Shown in pieces: positions 1-8,245 of a stretch of DNA of 64,000 nucleotides; position 1 is the first letter of the stretch, and every line of letters starts with the position of its first letter. This DNA is from Eubacterium sp. CAG:251 (lineage in GTDB: Bacteria > Bacillota > Clostridia > Oscillospirales > Acutalibacteraceae). A program made the position numbers and the translations under genes. The DNA lies in the NCBI GenBank assembly GCA_000436835.1, contig FR889155.1:47819-111818 (forward strand), read 5' to 3'. The notes beneath the pieces are model-generated. The model ran no database searches. It was not told the DNA's origin and saw nothing but the letters and a program-made list of their open reading frames with translations.

Positions 1-2253
1 AGGTCTTATACGGCACTTGATATCGTTGCACGTAAAAAAAGGCTTCAGGGCTACAATGTTCTTTATCCTATGGGTTGGGACGCTTTCGGTCTCCCGACTG
101 AAAACTTTGCAATTAAAAATCATATTCACCCTGAAGAAGTAACTAAAAAGAATGTTGCAAGATTTAAGCAGCAGCTTCAGTCGCTCGGCTTCTCTTTTGA
201 TTGGACGAGAGAGATTAACACAACCGACCCAAGTTATTATAAATGGACGCAATGGATTTTCTTGCAGCTTTTCAAAAAAGGACTTGCATATAAAAAGGAA
301 ATGGCTGTAAACTGGTGTACTTCTTGTAAGTGCGTTCTTGCAAATGAAGAAGTTGTAAACGGCGTTTGCGAACGTTGCGGCAGTGAGGTTATCAGAAAAA
401 ATCAGAGCCAGTGGATGCTTAAAATTACAGAATACGCTCAAAGACTTGTTGACGACCTTGACGACCTTGATTTTATTGACAGAGTTAAGGTTCAGCAGAA
501 AAACTGGATTGGCAGGTCAACAGGTGCGGAGGTTGATTTCGGTACTACTCTTGGCGATACATTGACTGTTTATACCACACGTCCGGACACTCTTTTCGGC
601 GCAACATATATGGTTATTTCACCTGAACACCCTCTTATTGAAAAGTGGGCGGATAAACTTAAAAATATTGATGAAATCCGTGCTTATCAGGCAGAGGCTG
701 CACATAAGTCGGATTTTGAGCGTACAGAACTTAATAAGGAAAAAACAGGCGTTAAGCTTGACGGCGTAATGGGCATTAACCCTGTAAACGATACTGAAAT
801 TCCTATCTTTATTTCAGACTATGTACTTACTTCTTACGGTACAGGCGCAATTATGGCTGTTCCAGCTCATGATACACGTGACTGGGAATTTGCAAAGAAA
901 TTTGATTTGCCTATTATCGAGGTTGTTGCAGGCTCAAAGGTCGGAGTTGAAAACGAAGCGTTTACCGATTGTGCAACAGGCAAACTTGTAAATTCCGCTT
1001 TTCTTACAGGTATGAGCGTTGAAGAGGCTAAAAAGGCTATTACAGAATGGCTCACAAAAGAGGGCAAAGGACATCAAAAGGTCAACTTCAAGCTTCGTGA
1101 TTGGGTATTCTCACGTCAAAGATATTGGGGTGAGCCTATTCCAATCGTTAAGTGCGACGATTGCGGCTATGTTCCTATTCCTGAAAGCGAGCTTCCTTTA
1201 AGACTTCCTATGGTTGACTCTTATGAGCCGACAGATACAGGTGAATCTCCGCTTGCTAAAATGACTGATTGGGTTAATACAACTTGTCCTTGTTGCGGAA
1301 AACCTGCTAAGAGAGAAACCGATACAATGCCGCAGTGGGCAGGCTCGTCTTGGTATTTCTTAAGATATATGGACCCTCATAACGATAAGCAACTTGTATC
1401 TAAAGAAGCTGCAGAGTATTGGAGCCCTGTTGATTGGTACAACGGCGGTATGGAGCATACAACTCTTCACCTTCTCTATTCTCGTTTTTGGCATAAATTC
1501 CTTTATGATATCGGCGTTGTTCCTACTAAGGAGCCTTATCAAAAGCGTACCTCTCACGGTATGATTCTCGGTCAAAACGGTGAAAAGATGTCTAAGTCAA
1601 GAGGCAACGTTGTTAACCCTGACGAAATTGTTGACCAGTACGGTGCAGATACAATGCGTCTTTATGAAATGTTTATCGGCGATTTTGAAAAGGCTGCTCC
1701 TTGGAACAGTGATTCAATCAAGGGCTGTAAGAGGTTTGTTGAGCGTTTTTGGAACTTGCAGGAAATTGTTAAAGACGGTAATGAATATTCACCACAGCTT
1801 GAGGCTCTTATGCATAAAACAATTAAAAAGGTTTCGGAAGATATCGACAACCTTAAGTGCAACACGGCTATTGCTTCAATGATGACATTGGTTAACGAAA
1901 TGTATGCAAAGGGTGTTAATAAGGCAGAACTTCGTGATTTGACAATTATTCTTAATCCTTTTGCACCTCACGTAACTGAGGAAATGTGGCAGATTATGAA
2001 CTTCGGCGGTGCAGTTCACGATGCTCAGTGGCCAAGCTTTGATGAGTCAAAGACTCAGGAAAACGACGTTGAAATTGCGCTTCAGGTTAAGGGCAAGGTT
2101 CGTTCAAGAATTGTTGTTCCTGTAGATATCAGCAAAGAGGACGCTATTGCTCTTGCTAAGAAGGATGAAAAGATTGCCGCAGAAATTGCAGGTAAAGAAA
2201 TTAAAAAGGAAATCTATGTTCCGGGCAAGCTTGTTAATATTGTTGCAATATGA
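1..2253 (+). CDS. leuS: Leucyl-tRNA synthetase, 5'-truncated by the window edge
   Basis: Class I aminoacyl-tRNA synthetase that charges tRNA-Leu in the cytoplasm. The frame is open from base 1, so the gene begins outside the window. About 750 residues are visible and roughly 50 N-terminal residues with the HIGH signature are missing. Visible marks are the PMGWDAFGLP segment after HIGH, a zinc-binding Cys cluster (CTSC...CERCG), the CP1 editing domain (TTRPDTLFGATY, then GTGAIMAVPAHD), the KMSKS loop in EKMSKSRGNVVNP and the C-terminal anticodon-binding part. It ends in TGA, and a 94-base gap separates it from the mannosidase gene, so co-transcription is uncertain. Confidence 0.97.
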   Translation, partial: RSYTALDIVARKKRLQGYNVLYPMGWDAFGLPTENFAIKNHIHPEEVTKKNVARFKQQLQSLGFSFDWTREINTTDPSYYKWTQWIFLQLFKKGLAYKKEMAVNWCTSCKCVLANEEVVNGVCERCGSEVIRKNQSQWMLKITEYAQRLVDDLDDLDFIDRVKVQQKNWIGRSTGAEVDFGTTLGDTLTVYTTRPDTLFGATYMVISPEHPLIEKWADKLKNIDEIRAYQAEAAHKSDFERTELNKEKTGVKLDGVMGINPVNDTEIPIFISDYVLTSYGTGAIMAVPAHDTRDWEFAKKFDLPIIEVVAGSKVGVENEAFTDCATGKLVNSAFLTGMSVEEAKKAITEWLTKEGKGHQKVNFKLRDWVFSRQRYWGEPIPIVKCDDCGYVPIPESELPLRLPMVDSYEPTDTGESPLAKMTDWVNTTCPCCGKPAKRETDTMPQWAGSSWYFLRYMDPHNDKQLVSKEAAEYWSPVDWYNGGMEHTTLHLLYSRFWHKFLYDIGVVPTKEPYQKRTSHGMILGQNGEKMSKSRGNVVNPDEIVDQYGADTMRLYEMFIGDFEKAAPWNSDSIKGCKRFVERFWNLQEIVKDGNEYSPQLEALMHKTIKKVSEDIDNLKCNTAIASMMTLVNEMYAKGVNKAELRDLTIILNPFAPHVTEEMWQIMNFGGAVHDAQWPSFDESKTQENDVEIALQVKGKVRSRIVVPVDISKEDAIALAKKDEKIAAEIAGKEIKKEIYVPGKLVNIVAI

Positions 2254-2347
2254 GTTGTAACTGACTTTGTATTGCAGAAAATCTGTTACGCATAAAGATG
2301 ACGGATTTTGAAAAAACTTAATTTACCCGAAATAAGAGGTAACAATA

Positions 2348-5300
2348 ATGGCTGATAAAAAAATATATACCGTTGCAACCTCACACCTTGATACGGTGTG
2401 GAGCTGGGATTTTGAAACGACTGTAAGTAAATACATATATAATACCTTAGTTGATAACTTCAAGCTTTTCGAAAAATATCCTACATATAAATTCTCATTT
2501 GAAGGCTCATACAGATATGAACTTATGGAGGAATATTATCCCGAACTTTTTGAAAAAATGAAAGAATATATCAAAAACGGCAGATGGAATGTTTGCGGTT
2601 CTGCTTTTGAAAACGGCGACACAAATATTCCGTCACCTGAAGCACTTTTCAGAAATATTCTTTTCGGCAATTCGTATTTTGATGAAAAGTTTGGAAAAAG
2701 AAGTGTTGATATCTACTTGCCTGACTGTTTCGGCTTTGGTTGGGCACTTCCGACTATTGAGCGTCATGCCAATTTAATCGGCTTTACTACTCAAAAGCTT
2801 GCTTGGGGCGGTGCTTACGGTATTCCGTTTGATATCGGCAAGTGGCAGGGTGTTGGCGGCAGCGAAGTTTACGCTTCTATCAATCCTCACGATTATTACT
2901 ATACGCTTAAAAAACTTCGTGATTGGGATTTTGTCCTTAATAAGTTTAAGGAAAATGAAAAATACGACCTTAACGATACGTATATTTTCCACGGAATAGG
3001 CGACAGGGGCGGTGCTCCGGAGGAAAAGAGCGTTGCCTTTGTCGAACAGGAAATTAAGAAAAACGACAATAGCAATATTAAGGTTATTGCCGCATCTGCC
3101 GATGAAATTTATCACGATATTGAAGATAAATATACGTCTGAGCAAAAATCAAAGCTTCCTGTTTGGAAAAACGAATTTGTTATGACAAATCACGGTGTCG
3201 GCGGATATACTTCACGTTCAATCGGTAAGCGTTGGAACAGAAGATGCGAGGAACTTGCCGATTTGAGCGAACGTGGCGGTGTTATATCCTCTTATTTGGG
3301 ATTGACCGATTATAATCAAAAAGCCATCAACCGTTCGTGGAAACGTTTTATTGCTCATCAATTCCACGATGATATCCCCGGCACAAGCTGCCAAAGGGTA
3401 TATAAGCGTTCTTGGAATGATTATGCCGTTTCAATGAATCAATTTACAAATGAACTTGAAGCCTTTGTTTCGCCTGTTTCAAGCCTTATGAAAACCGATT
3501 TTTGCTCCGGCATACCCGTTATGGTTTTCAACCCTGTTGAAGCGCAAAGACGTGGGGCTGTAACAGTAAGACTTGAAGATTTGCAAAGCGCTTATGTTCG
3601 TGTTTATGATGAAAAGGGAAGGGAGGTTAAAAGCCAAACCTCTACCCTTTCTGACGGTACGCTTGAACTTGTGTTTGTTGCAGATGTTGAAAGCCTCGGC
3701 ACAAGGATTTATGACGTTCGTTTGAGCGATAAGCCTTGTTGCGTTAAAAGCGATATCTCAATCAATCACGATAATATGATGGAAAACCAAAAGTATATTG
3801 TAACTCTTAACCGCAAGGGTAATATTTCTTCAATTCTTGATAAGGAACTTGATGAAAAGGAAATACTCAAAGAGCCGATTACTCTCGGTCTGTTTAATTA
3901 TACCGGCTCTAAGGATTGGCCGGCTTGGGAAATGAATTATAAAGAGGCAAATAAAGATGCCGACCGTATTCCTAATGTTGTTACCGTAACTGTTTTGGAG
4001 CAAGGTCCTGCAAGAGTATCGTTTAAGGTTATCCAGCAGGATAAAAAGAGCACATTTACTAATATTGTAGCCCTTACAGACGGCTGCGATATAGTCGAGG
4101 TTTATTCCGAGATTGAATGGCAGAGTTTAAGAACTCTTGCCAAAAACAAATTTTCATTCACGTGCGAAAATGATAAGGCAACGTTTGATTTGGGCTTGGG
4201 CGCTATCGAGCGTGGCAATATGACCGAAAATCTTTTTGAAGTTCCGGCGCAAAAGTGGGTTGATTTGACCGATAAAAGCGGAGAATTCGGTGTGTCTGTT
4301 TTGAGTGAATGTAAGTACGGCTGGGATAAATATAAGGATAATACGCTCCGCCTTACCGCAATTCACACTCCTAAGAAAAATTACCGTATTGATTCAATGC
4401 AATCGTTTATGGATTTGGGGCTTAACAGATATTCGTATGCAATATTCAGCCATAAGGGCAAGGCTCAATCGGCTACTCAGCTTGAAGCAACAAAATTCGT
4501 TACCCCTATGACTGCGTATATTGCAACTAAGCATCAGGGTAAGCTTAAAACACAATATTCTTTTGGCGAGGTTTCAACCAACGACGTTATCATCCGTGCA
4601 ATCAAAAAGGCGGAAAACAGCGACGAAATAGTGGTAAGGCTTAACGAGGGTACGAATTCTGAAATTGAAAACTTTACTCTCACCTTGGGCGAAGGAATTG
4701 AAAGCGCAAGAGAAATTTATGCAAGCGAGGAAAATAAGGGCAACGCAACAGTTAAAGACGGTAAGCTTATCACAAGCTTTAAGCCTTATGAAATTAAGAG
4801 CTTTGCATTAAAACTTAAAAAATCCTCACTTGACACTCAAAAAGTTGAGAGTACGCCTCTTGATTTGCCGTTTGATAAAAACATTATTACGGAAAAAGGT
4901 CAGATGGGAGATTTTGAATATACAATTCCAAATACTCTTGTCCCTGATGAAATTATGGCAAACGGCGTAAGATTTGATATTAATAAGTCAAATAAAAACT
5001 CTCTTATCTGCTCGGCGCAAAGAATTAAACTTGATAAGGATAAAAACAGGCTTGTTTTCCTCTGTGCTTCTATGGCTGGAGACAAAACGGCAGAATTTAT
5101 CCTTGGGGATAAGAAAATAAATAAAAATGTTCTTTCGTCATTTGAGCGATTTGCCGCTTGGGATTTGTACGATTTCGGCGAAACCGCTTATATGAAAAAG
5201 GGCAAAATCGGATATGAATTTACCCATTGCCTTAAAAACGGCGAGGTGCAATATGCAAAAATAATGTATTTTTATCTTGTTGAATTTGATTTAAACGGCG

Positions 5301-5533
5301 AAAATGAAATCACATTACCAAATGATAATGATATTGTTATTCTTGCTGCAAGCCAAACAAATGCACCGTTTTCTAAACTTGCAACGCCGACTTATGATGA
5401 GGTTGAAAAAAGGCCGTTTACCTTTAAACTCAATTTAAAGGAGAAACTTCAGTACGTATATAATAAATGCGTATGGCAGCTTGGTGATAAGGACAATTTT
5501 ATTAAGGATAACAATAAGGGTAAGGATTATTAA
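2348..5533 (+). CDS. GH38 family alpha-mannosidase
   Basis: Predicted to release alpha-linked mannose from glycans. The 1061-residue protein has the GH38 catalytic domain at its N-terminus: the HxD metal-binding motif in TSHLDTVWSW near residue 12, and LPDCFGFGW near residue 125 with the family nucleophile Asp. Middle and C-terminal beta domains follow, as usual in bacterial GH38. No signal peptide is visible, so the enzyme is probably cytoplasmic and acts on imported oligosaccharides. The start follows AAGAGGT. The fucosidase gene begins 11 bases after the stop, so the two are probably one transcription unit. A second, distinct GH38 enzyme lies at 57957-60890. Linkage specificity cannot be read from the sequence. 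Confidence 0.93.
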   Translation: MADKKIYTVATSHLDTVWSWDFETTVSKYIYNTLVDNFKLFEKYPTYKFSFEGSYRYELMEEYYPELFEKMKEYIKNGRWNVCGSAFENGDTNIPSPEALFRNILFGNSYFDEKFGKRSVDIYLPDCFGFGWALPTIERHANLIGFTTQKLAWGGAYGIPFDIGKWQGVGGSEVYASINPHDYYYTLKKLRDWDFVLNKFKENEKYDLNDTYIFHGIGDRGGAPEEKSVAFVEQEIKKNDNSNIKVIAASADEIYHDIEDKYTSEQKSKLPVWKNEFVMTNHGVGGYTSRSIGKRWNRRCEELADLSERGGVISSYLGLTDYNQKAINRSWKRFIAHQFHDDIPGTSCQRVYKRSWNDYAVSMNQFTNELEAFVSPVSSLMKTDFCSGIPVMVFNPVEAQRRGAVTVRLEDLQSAYVRVYDEKGREVKSQTSTLSDGTLELVFVADVESLGTRIYDVRLSDKPCCVKSDISINHDNMMENQKYIVTLNRKGNISSILDKELDEKEILKEPITLGLFNYTGSKDWPAWEMNYKEANKDADRIPNVVTVTVLEQGPARVSFKVIQQDKKSTFTNIVALTDGCDIVEVYSEIEWQSLRTLAKNKFSFTCENDKATFDLGLGAIERGNMTENLFEVPAQKWVDLTDKSGEFGVSVLSECKYGWDKYKDNTLRLTAIHTPKKNYRIDSMQSFMDLGLNRYSYAIFSHKGKAQSATQLEATKFVTPMTAYIATKHQGKLKTQYSFGEVSTNDVIIRAIKKAENSDEIVVRLNEGTNSEIENFTLTLGEGIESAREIYASEENKGNATVKDGKLITSFKPYEIKSFALKLKKSSLDTQKVESTPLDLPFDKNIITEKGQMGDFEYTIPNTLVPDEIMANGVRFDINKSNKNSLICSAQRIKLDKDKNRLVFLCASMAGDKTAEFILGDKKINKNVLSSFERFAAWDLYDFGETAYMKKGKIGYEFTHCLKNGEVQYAKIMYFYLVEFDLNGENEITLPNDNDIVILAASQTNAPFSKLATPTYDEVEKRPFTFKLNLKEKLQYVYNKCVWQLGDKDNFIKDNNKGKDY

Positions 5534-5544
5534 AAGGGGAAAAT

Positions 5545-6927
5545 ATGGCTAATAATTTTGATAAAAACTGGACTACTGTCAATAATAACTATCCGCTTAA
5601 CGATAAAGAGGTTGAAAGATACATCTCCGTTAAGCCGAGTGATAATCAGCTTGCCTTGGTTGATAAACCGTTTTATACCTTTATGCACTTTGGTATGAAC
5701 ACCGCTACTGACAGAGAGTGGGGAGCAGGCGTTGAAAAGGCGACGGATTTCACAATTAAGTCGATAGATGCAAAGCAGTGGGTTGAAACCGCTAAATCTG
5801 CGGGTGCAACGGGTGTTATTTTAACTTGTAAGCATCATGACGGCTTCTGCCTTTGGCCAAGTGAATATACGTCATTTTGCGTAAAAAATTCATCTTATAA
5901 AGGTGATATCGTTAAAGAAGTATCAGATGAATGTCATAAGCAGGGTATGGACTTCGGCGTTTATCTTTCTCCTTGGGATATGCACGATGAACGTTACGGA
6001 ACTGACGCATATAACGATTATTTTTGCAATCAACTTACCGAGCTTCTCACCAATTACGGCGAGATTTTCGAGGTTTGGTTTGACGGCGCTAAGGGCTCAA
6101 ACGCTAAGAAATTTGAATACGATTGGCAAAGATATTACGACCTTATCCGTAAACTTCAGCCAAAAGCCAATATTGCTATTTGCGGTCCTGATATCCGCTG
6201 GGTAGGCAATGAGGGCGGTAAGTCAAGAAAGAGCGAATACAGCGTTGTTCCTTGCGCTTTGAGAGAGGCTGACAGGATTATGGCTTTGAGCCAGCAGGAC
6301 GAAAATCAGGCTTCATCTCTTCAAAAATATAACCAAATGGACGAGGATTTAGGCTCAAGAAAAATTCTTGAAAAAAATGCTTATATCTGTTGGTTTCCTG
6401 CCGAGGTTGACGTATCAATCCGTAAGGGTTGGTTCTTCCACGAAAAGGATAACAGAAACTCAAAAAGTGCTAAAAAGCTTTTTAAAATCTATCTTAATTC
6501 AGTTGGTAATAACTGCACACTCCTTCTTAATATTCCGCCGACTCCACAGGGCGAAATACATAAAAAGGACGCTAAAAATCTTAAAAAGCTCGGCTCAATG
6601 ATTAAGAATATCACTGCAAATCCTATTGTTTATAACGAACTCGGTGAACTTACAAAGGACAACGGTGTTCTCGATTTTGACTTTAACGATACACGTAAGG
6701 TTAAATATGTGGTTTTGCAGGAGGATATCACAAAGAGCCAGCGTGTTGAGCTTTTCGACCTCTATATCAAAAAGGCAAACGGTAAGTATAAGCGTGTATA
6801 CAAAGGCACGGTTATCGGCTCGAAAAAGATTATTAATCTTAAGGGCAAAAAGGCAAAGGGTATCCGCTTCGTTATTCGCCAAAGCCGCTCAAACCCGGTT
6901 ATTAAATCAATCGGAATATATGAATAA
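5545..6927 (+). CDS. GH29 family alpha-L-fucosidase
   Basis: Predicted retaining alpha-L-fucosidase that removes fucose from host-type glycans. The 460-residue protein has typical GH29 segments: FMHFGMNT near residue 50, GVILTCKHHDGFCLWPS near residue 92, and EVWFDGAKGSN near residue 173, whose Asp matches the family nucleophile. A C-terminal beta-sandwich follows the TIM-barrel. No signal peptide is visible, so it is probably intracellular, like the adjacent GH38 mannosidase. RBS AAAGGGG lies just upstream. Pairing with a mannosidase suggests breakdown of fucosylated, mannose-bearing glycans such as N-glycan fragments; that is inference. Confidence 0.92.
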   Translation: MANNFDKNWTTVNNNYPLNDKEVERYISVKPSDNQLALVDKPFYTFMHFGMNTATDREWGAGVEKATDFTIKSIDAKQWVETAKSAGATGVILTCKHHDGFCLWPSEYTSFCVKNSSYKGDIVKEVSDECHKQGMDFGVYLSPWDMHDERYGTDAYNDYFCNQLTELLTNYGEIFEVWFDGAKGSNAKKFEYDWQRYYDLIRKLQPKANIAICGPDIRWVGNEGGKSRKSEYSVVPCALREADRIMALSQQDENQASSLQKYNQMDEDLGSRKILEKNAYICWFPAEVDVSIRKGWFFHEKDNRNSKSAKKLFKIYLNSVGNNCTLLLNIPPTPQGEIHKKDAKNLKKLGSMIKNITANPIVYNELGELTKDNGVLDFDFNDTRKVKYVVLQEDITKSQRVELFDLYIKKANGKYKRVYKGTVIGSKKIINLKGKKAKGIRFVIRQSRSNPVIKSIGIYE

Positions 6928-6954
6928 TTAAGATTTTGCGTATTAATACAATGT

Positions 6955-6974
6955 GGGAGCGAACATTGTTCGCC
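6955..6974. repeat. Dispersed palindromic repeat, copy 1
   Basis: GGGAGCGAACATTGTTCGCC lies in the gap after the fucosidase gene. The same core, GCGAACATTGTTCGC, recurs at 28531-28551, and with one change at 29977-29997. The arms GCGAAC and GTTCGC can form a hairpin with loop ATT. There is no T-tract behind it, so it is not an obvious terminator. Confidence 0.7.
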
Positions 6975-7066
6975 TCATTATTCGATTATATAATTATACA
7001 ACTGTATAAATTTGTATAATCGAAATACTTAAAGTTTATAATTAGTTTAGCCTCTTTTATTTTTTT

Positions 7067-7078
7067 GCGTGCTATAAT
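7067..7078 (+). promoter_or_regulatory. Extended -10 promoter of the CmpB-like gene
   Basis: TATAAT at 7073-7078 is preceded by TGC, an extended -10 element, and lies 32 bases before the CmpB-like start codon. I see no good -35 at the usual distance. Confidence 0.5.
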
Positions 7079-7109
7079 TAAGACGTGATAAATAAGGGAG
7101 GCTTTAATT

Positions 7110-7808
7110 ATGACTGAAACATTTAAAAAAGATGATTTTGTTCAGGAAAAATCGCAAGAAAAAGGCGAGTACGCCGAGGGTTTGTGTTTTGACAAGATTG
7201 TTTGGATTTTTATGATTAGCTGTATTGTGGGCTTTCTTGTCGAAACGCTTTGGTGCCTTATTAAGCACGGTTATATTGAATCACGTCAGTCGCTTGTTTG
7301 GGGGCCGTTTTCCGTTGCTTACGGTATGGGCGCAGTCGTTTTGACACTTGCGCTTTATAAGGTTAAGGACGCACCGCTTTGGAAGGTCTTTTGTCTTTCA
7401 TTTGTTGTCGGCACAGTGACTGAATATATTTGCTCATTAGGTCAGGAAATAGTTTTCGGCTCTGTTGCGTGGGATTACAGCAAAATGCCGCTTAATATCA
7501 ACGGCAGAGTATGCTTTCTTTATTCCTGCTTTTGGGGGCTTTTGGGAATACTTTGGATTAAGGCAATTTATCCTATAATGTCAAAGGTTATTGAAAAAAT
7601 TCCGGTTAAGCTCGGCAATGTTATTATGTGGACTTTTATAGTATTCTTTATTTTTGATTCCTTTGTTTCTGCCACGGCAGGACTTAGAATGGATAAGCGT
7701 GACGCAGGTCAGGCGCCTAATAATGTTTATGAGCAGTTTCTTGATAATCATTTTCCTGATGAGAGAATGAATGAGATATACGCAAATTCCCAAAAAGTAA
7801 ACAAATAA
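7110..7808 (+). CDS. CmpB-like membrane protein ('putative ABC transporter permease' family)
   Basis: A 232-residue integral membrane protein with about five hydrophobic helices. The pattern VGFLVETLWCLIKHGYIESR followed by LVWGPFSVAYGMGAV and the later FLYSCFWGLLGILW matches the family often annotated as ABC transporter permease, CmpB type. No ATPase partner is adjacent, so a transport function is not established. The RBS GGGAGG precedes the ATG. It appears monocistronic, with an extended -10 promoter upstream and the riboswitch promoter beginning 70 bases after its stop. Confidence 0.8.
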   Translation: MTETFKKDDFVQEKSQEKGEYAEGLCFDKIVWIFMISCIVGFLVETLWCLIKHGYIESRQSLVWGPFSVAYGMGAVVLTLALYKVKDAPLWKVFCLSFVVGTVTEYICSLGQEIVFGSVAWDYSKMPLNINGRVCFLYSCFWGLLGILWIKAIYPIMSKVIEKIPVKLGNVIMWTFIVFFIFDSFVSATAGLRMDKRDAGQAPNNVYEQFLDNHFPDERMNEIYANSQKVNK

Positions 7809-7815
7809 AAACGTA

Positions 7816-7833
7816 GCGCTGCCGTGTCGGCGC
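7816..7833. repeat. Small GC-rich hairpin after the CmpB-like gene
   Basis: An 18-base segment whose GCGC ends are mutually complementary, with GCCG/CGGC as an alternative inner pairing. It is preceded by CGTA, as is dispersed-repeat copy 2, and lies just behind a stop codon. No T-tract follows. It may be another member of the intergenic palindrome class; that link is inference. Confidence 0.35.
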
Positions 7834-7877
7834 ACCGCAATAAAAAATCGAGTTGCCTTTTATTACGTTTACAAATA

Positions 7878-7906
7878 TTGACAAATACTGCACTGCAAGA
7901 TATAAT
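7878..7906 (+). promoter_or_regulatory. Consensus sigma-A promoter driving the cobalamin riboswitch
   Basis: TTGACA at 7878-7883 and TATAAT at 7901-7906 are separated by exactly 17 bases, a perfect consensus. Transcription should begin near 7913 and run straight into the riboswitch. Confidence 0.88.
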
Positions 7907-7924
7907 AAAACAAATCTGATATAC

Positions 7925-8110
7925 ATAGGTTTTTATATTTGTTTTGAATATAAAATTAAAAGGGAATCCGGTGCGAATCCGGAGCAGTCCGAACCTCTAC
8001 CGTATTTGCTGACGAGAAATATTCGCTAAAGGCGGCCATTGCTCTTTTGAGTGAGAAGGTTTATTTTAAGGTTGAAGCATTAGCCGGGAGACCTGCCGTG
8101 TATATGGTTT
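7925..8110 (+). promoter_or_regulatory. Cobalamin (B12) riboswitch
   Basis: The transcribed leader contains the conserved cobalamin-aptamer blocks in order: AAAAGGGAATCCGGTGCGAA (7967-7986) with its repeat AATCCGG, the CAGTCC segment, GCTGACGAG, and the B12 box AGCCGGGAGACCTGCC at 8082-8097. These riboswitches bind adenosyl- or other cobalamins and turn expression off. An intrinsic terminator lies about 95 bases downstream, giving a complete transcription-attenuation module. The controlled gene encodes a secreted surface-type protein, not a recognised B12 transporter or biosynthesis enzyme. Aptamer edges are approximate. Confidence 0.92.
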
Positions 8111-8191
8111 TTGCAGTGCTTTAGGTTGGAAGTCGGCAATATTTAACTTATGGGATAACTATGCCCGTATGCTTTTTGCGATACAATTTTT

Positions 8192-8220
8192 ATGCACTGT
8201 TTTAAACGGTGCATTTTTTT
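8192..8220 (+). terminator. Intrinsic terminator of the riboswitch expression platform
   Basis: Arms ATGCAC plus TGTT and AACG plus GTGCAT form a 10-bp stem with a three-base loop, followed by a T-tract to 8220. It sits between the aptamer and the RBS of the secreted protein, as expected for a ligand-induced terminator. Confidence 0.85.
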
Positions 8221-8245
8221 ATGCTCTAAATTGAAAGGAGAAAAG

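Noticed and set aside
2270..2315. Hairpin between leuS and the mannosidase gene
   Set aside because: The arms AAAATCTGT/ACGGATTTT are AT-rich, the loop is long and no T-tract follows, so a terminator cannot be supported.
7925..8110. tRNA-like phrase GTGCGAATCCGG
   Set aside because: It is part of the cobalamin aptamer; no cloverleaf can be drawn.
8192..8245. Longer start (ATG 8192) for the secreted FN3 protein
   Set aside because: It lies inside the riboswitch terminator hairpin and has no RBS. ATG 8246 has AAAGGAG and gives a perfect signal peptide.
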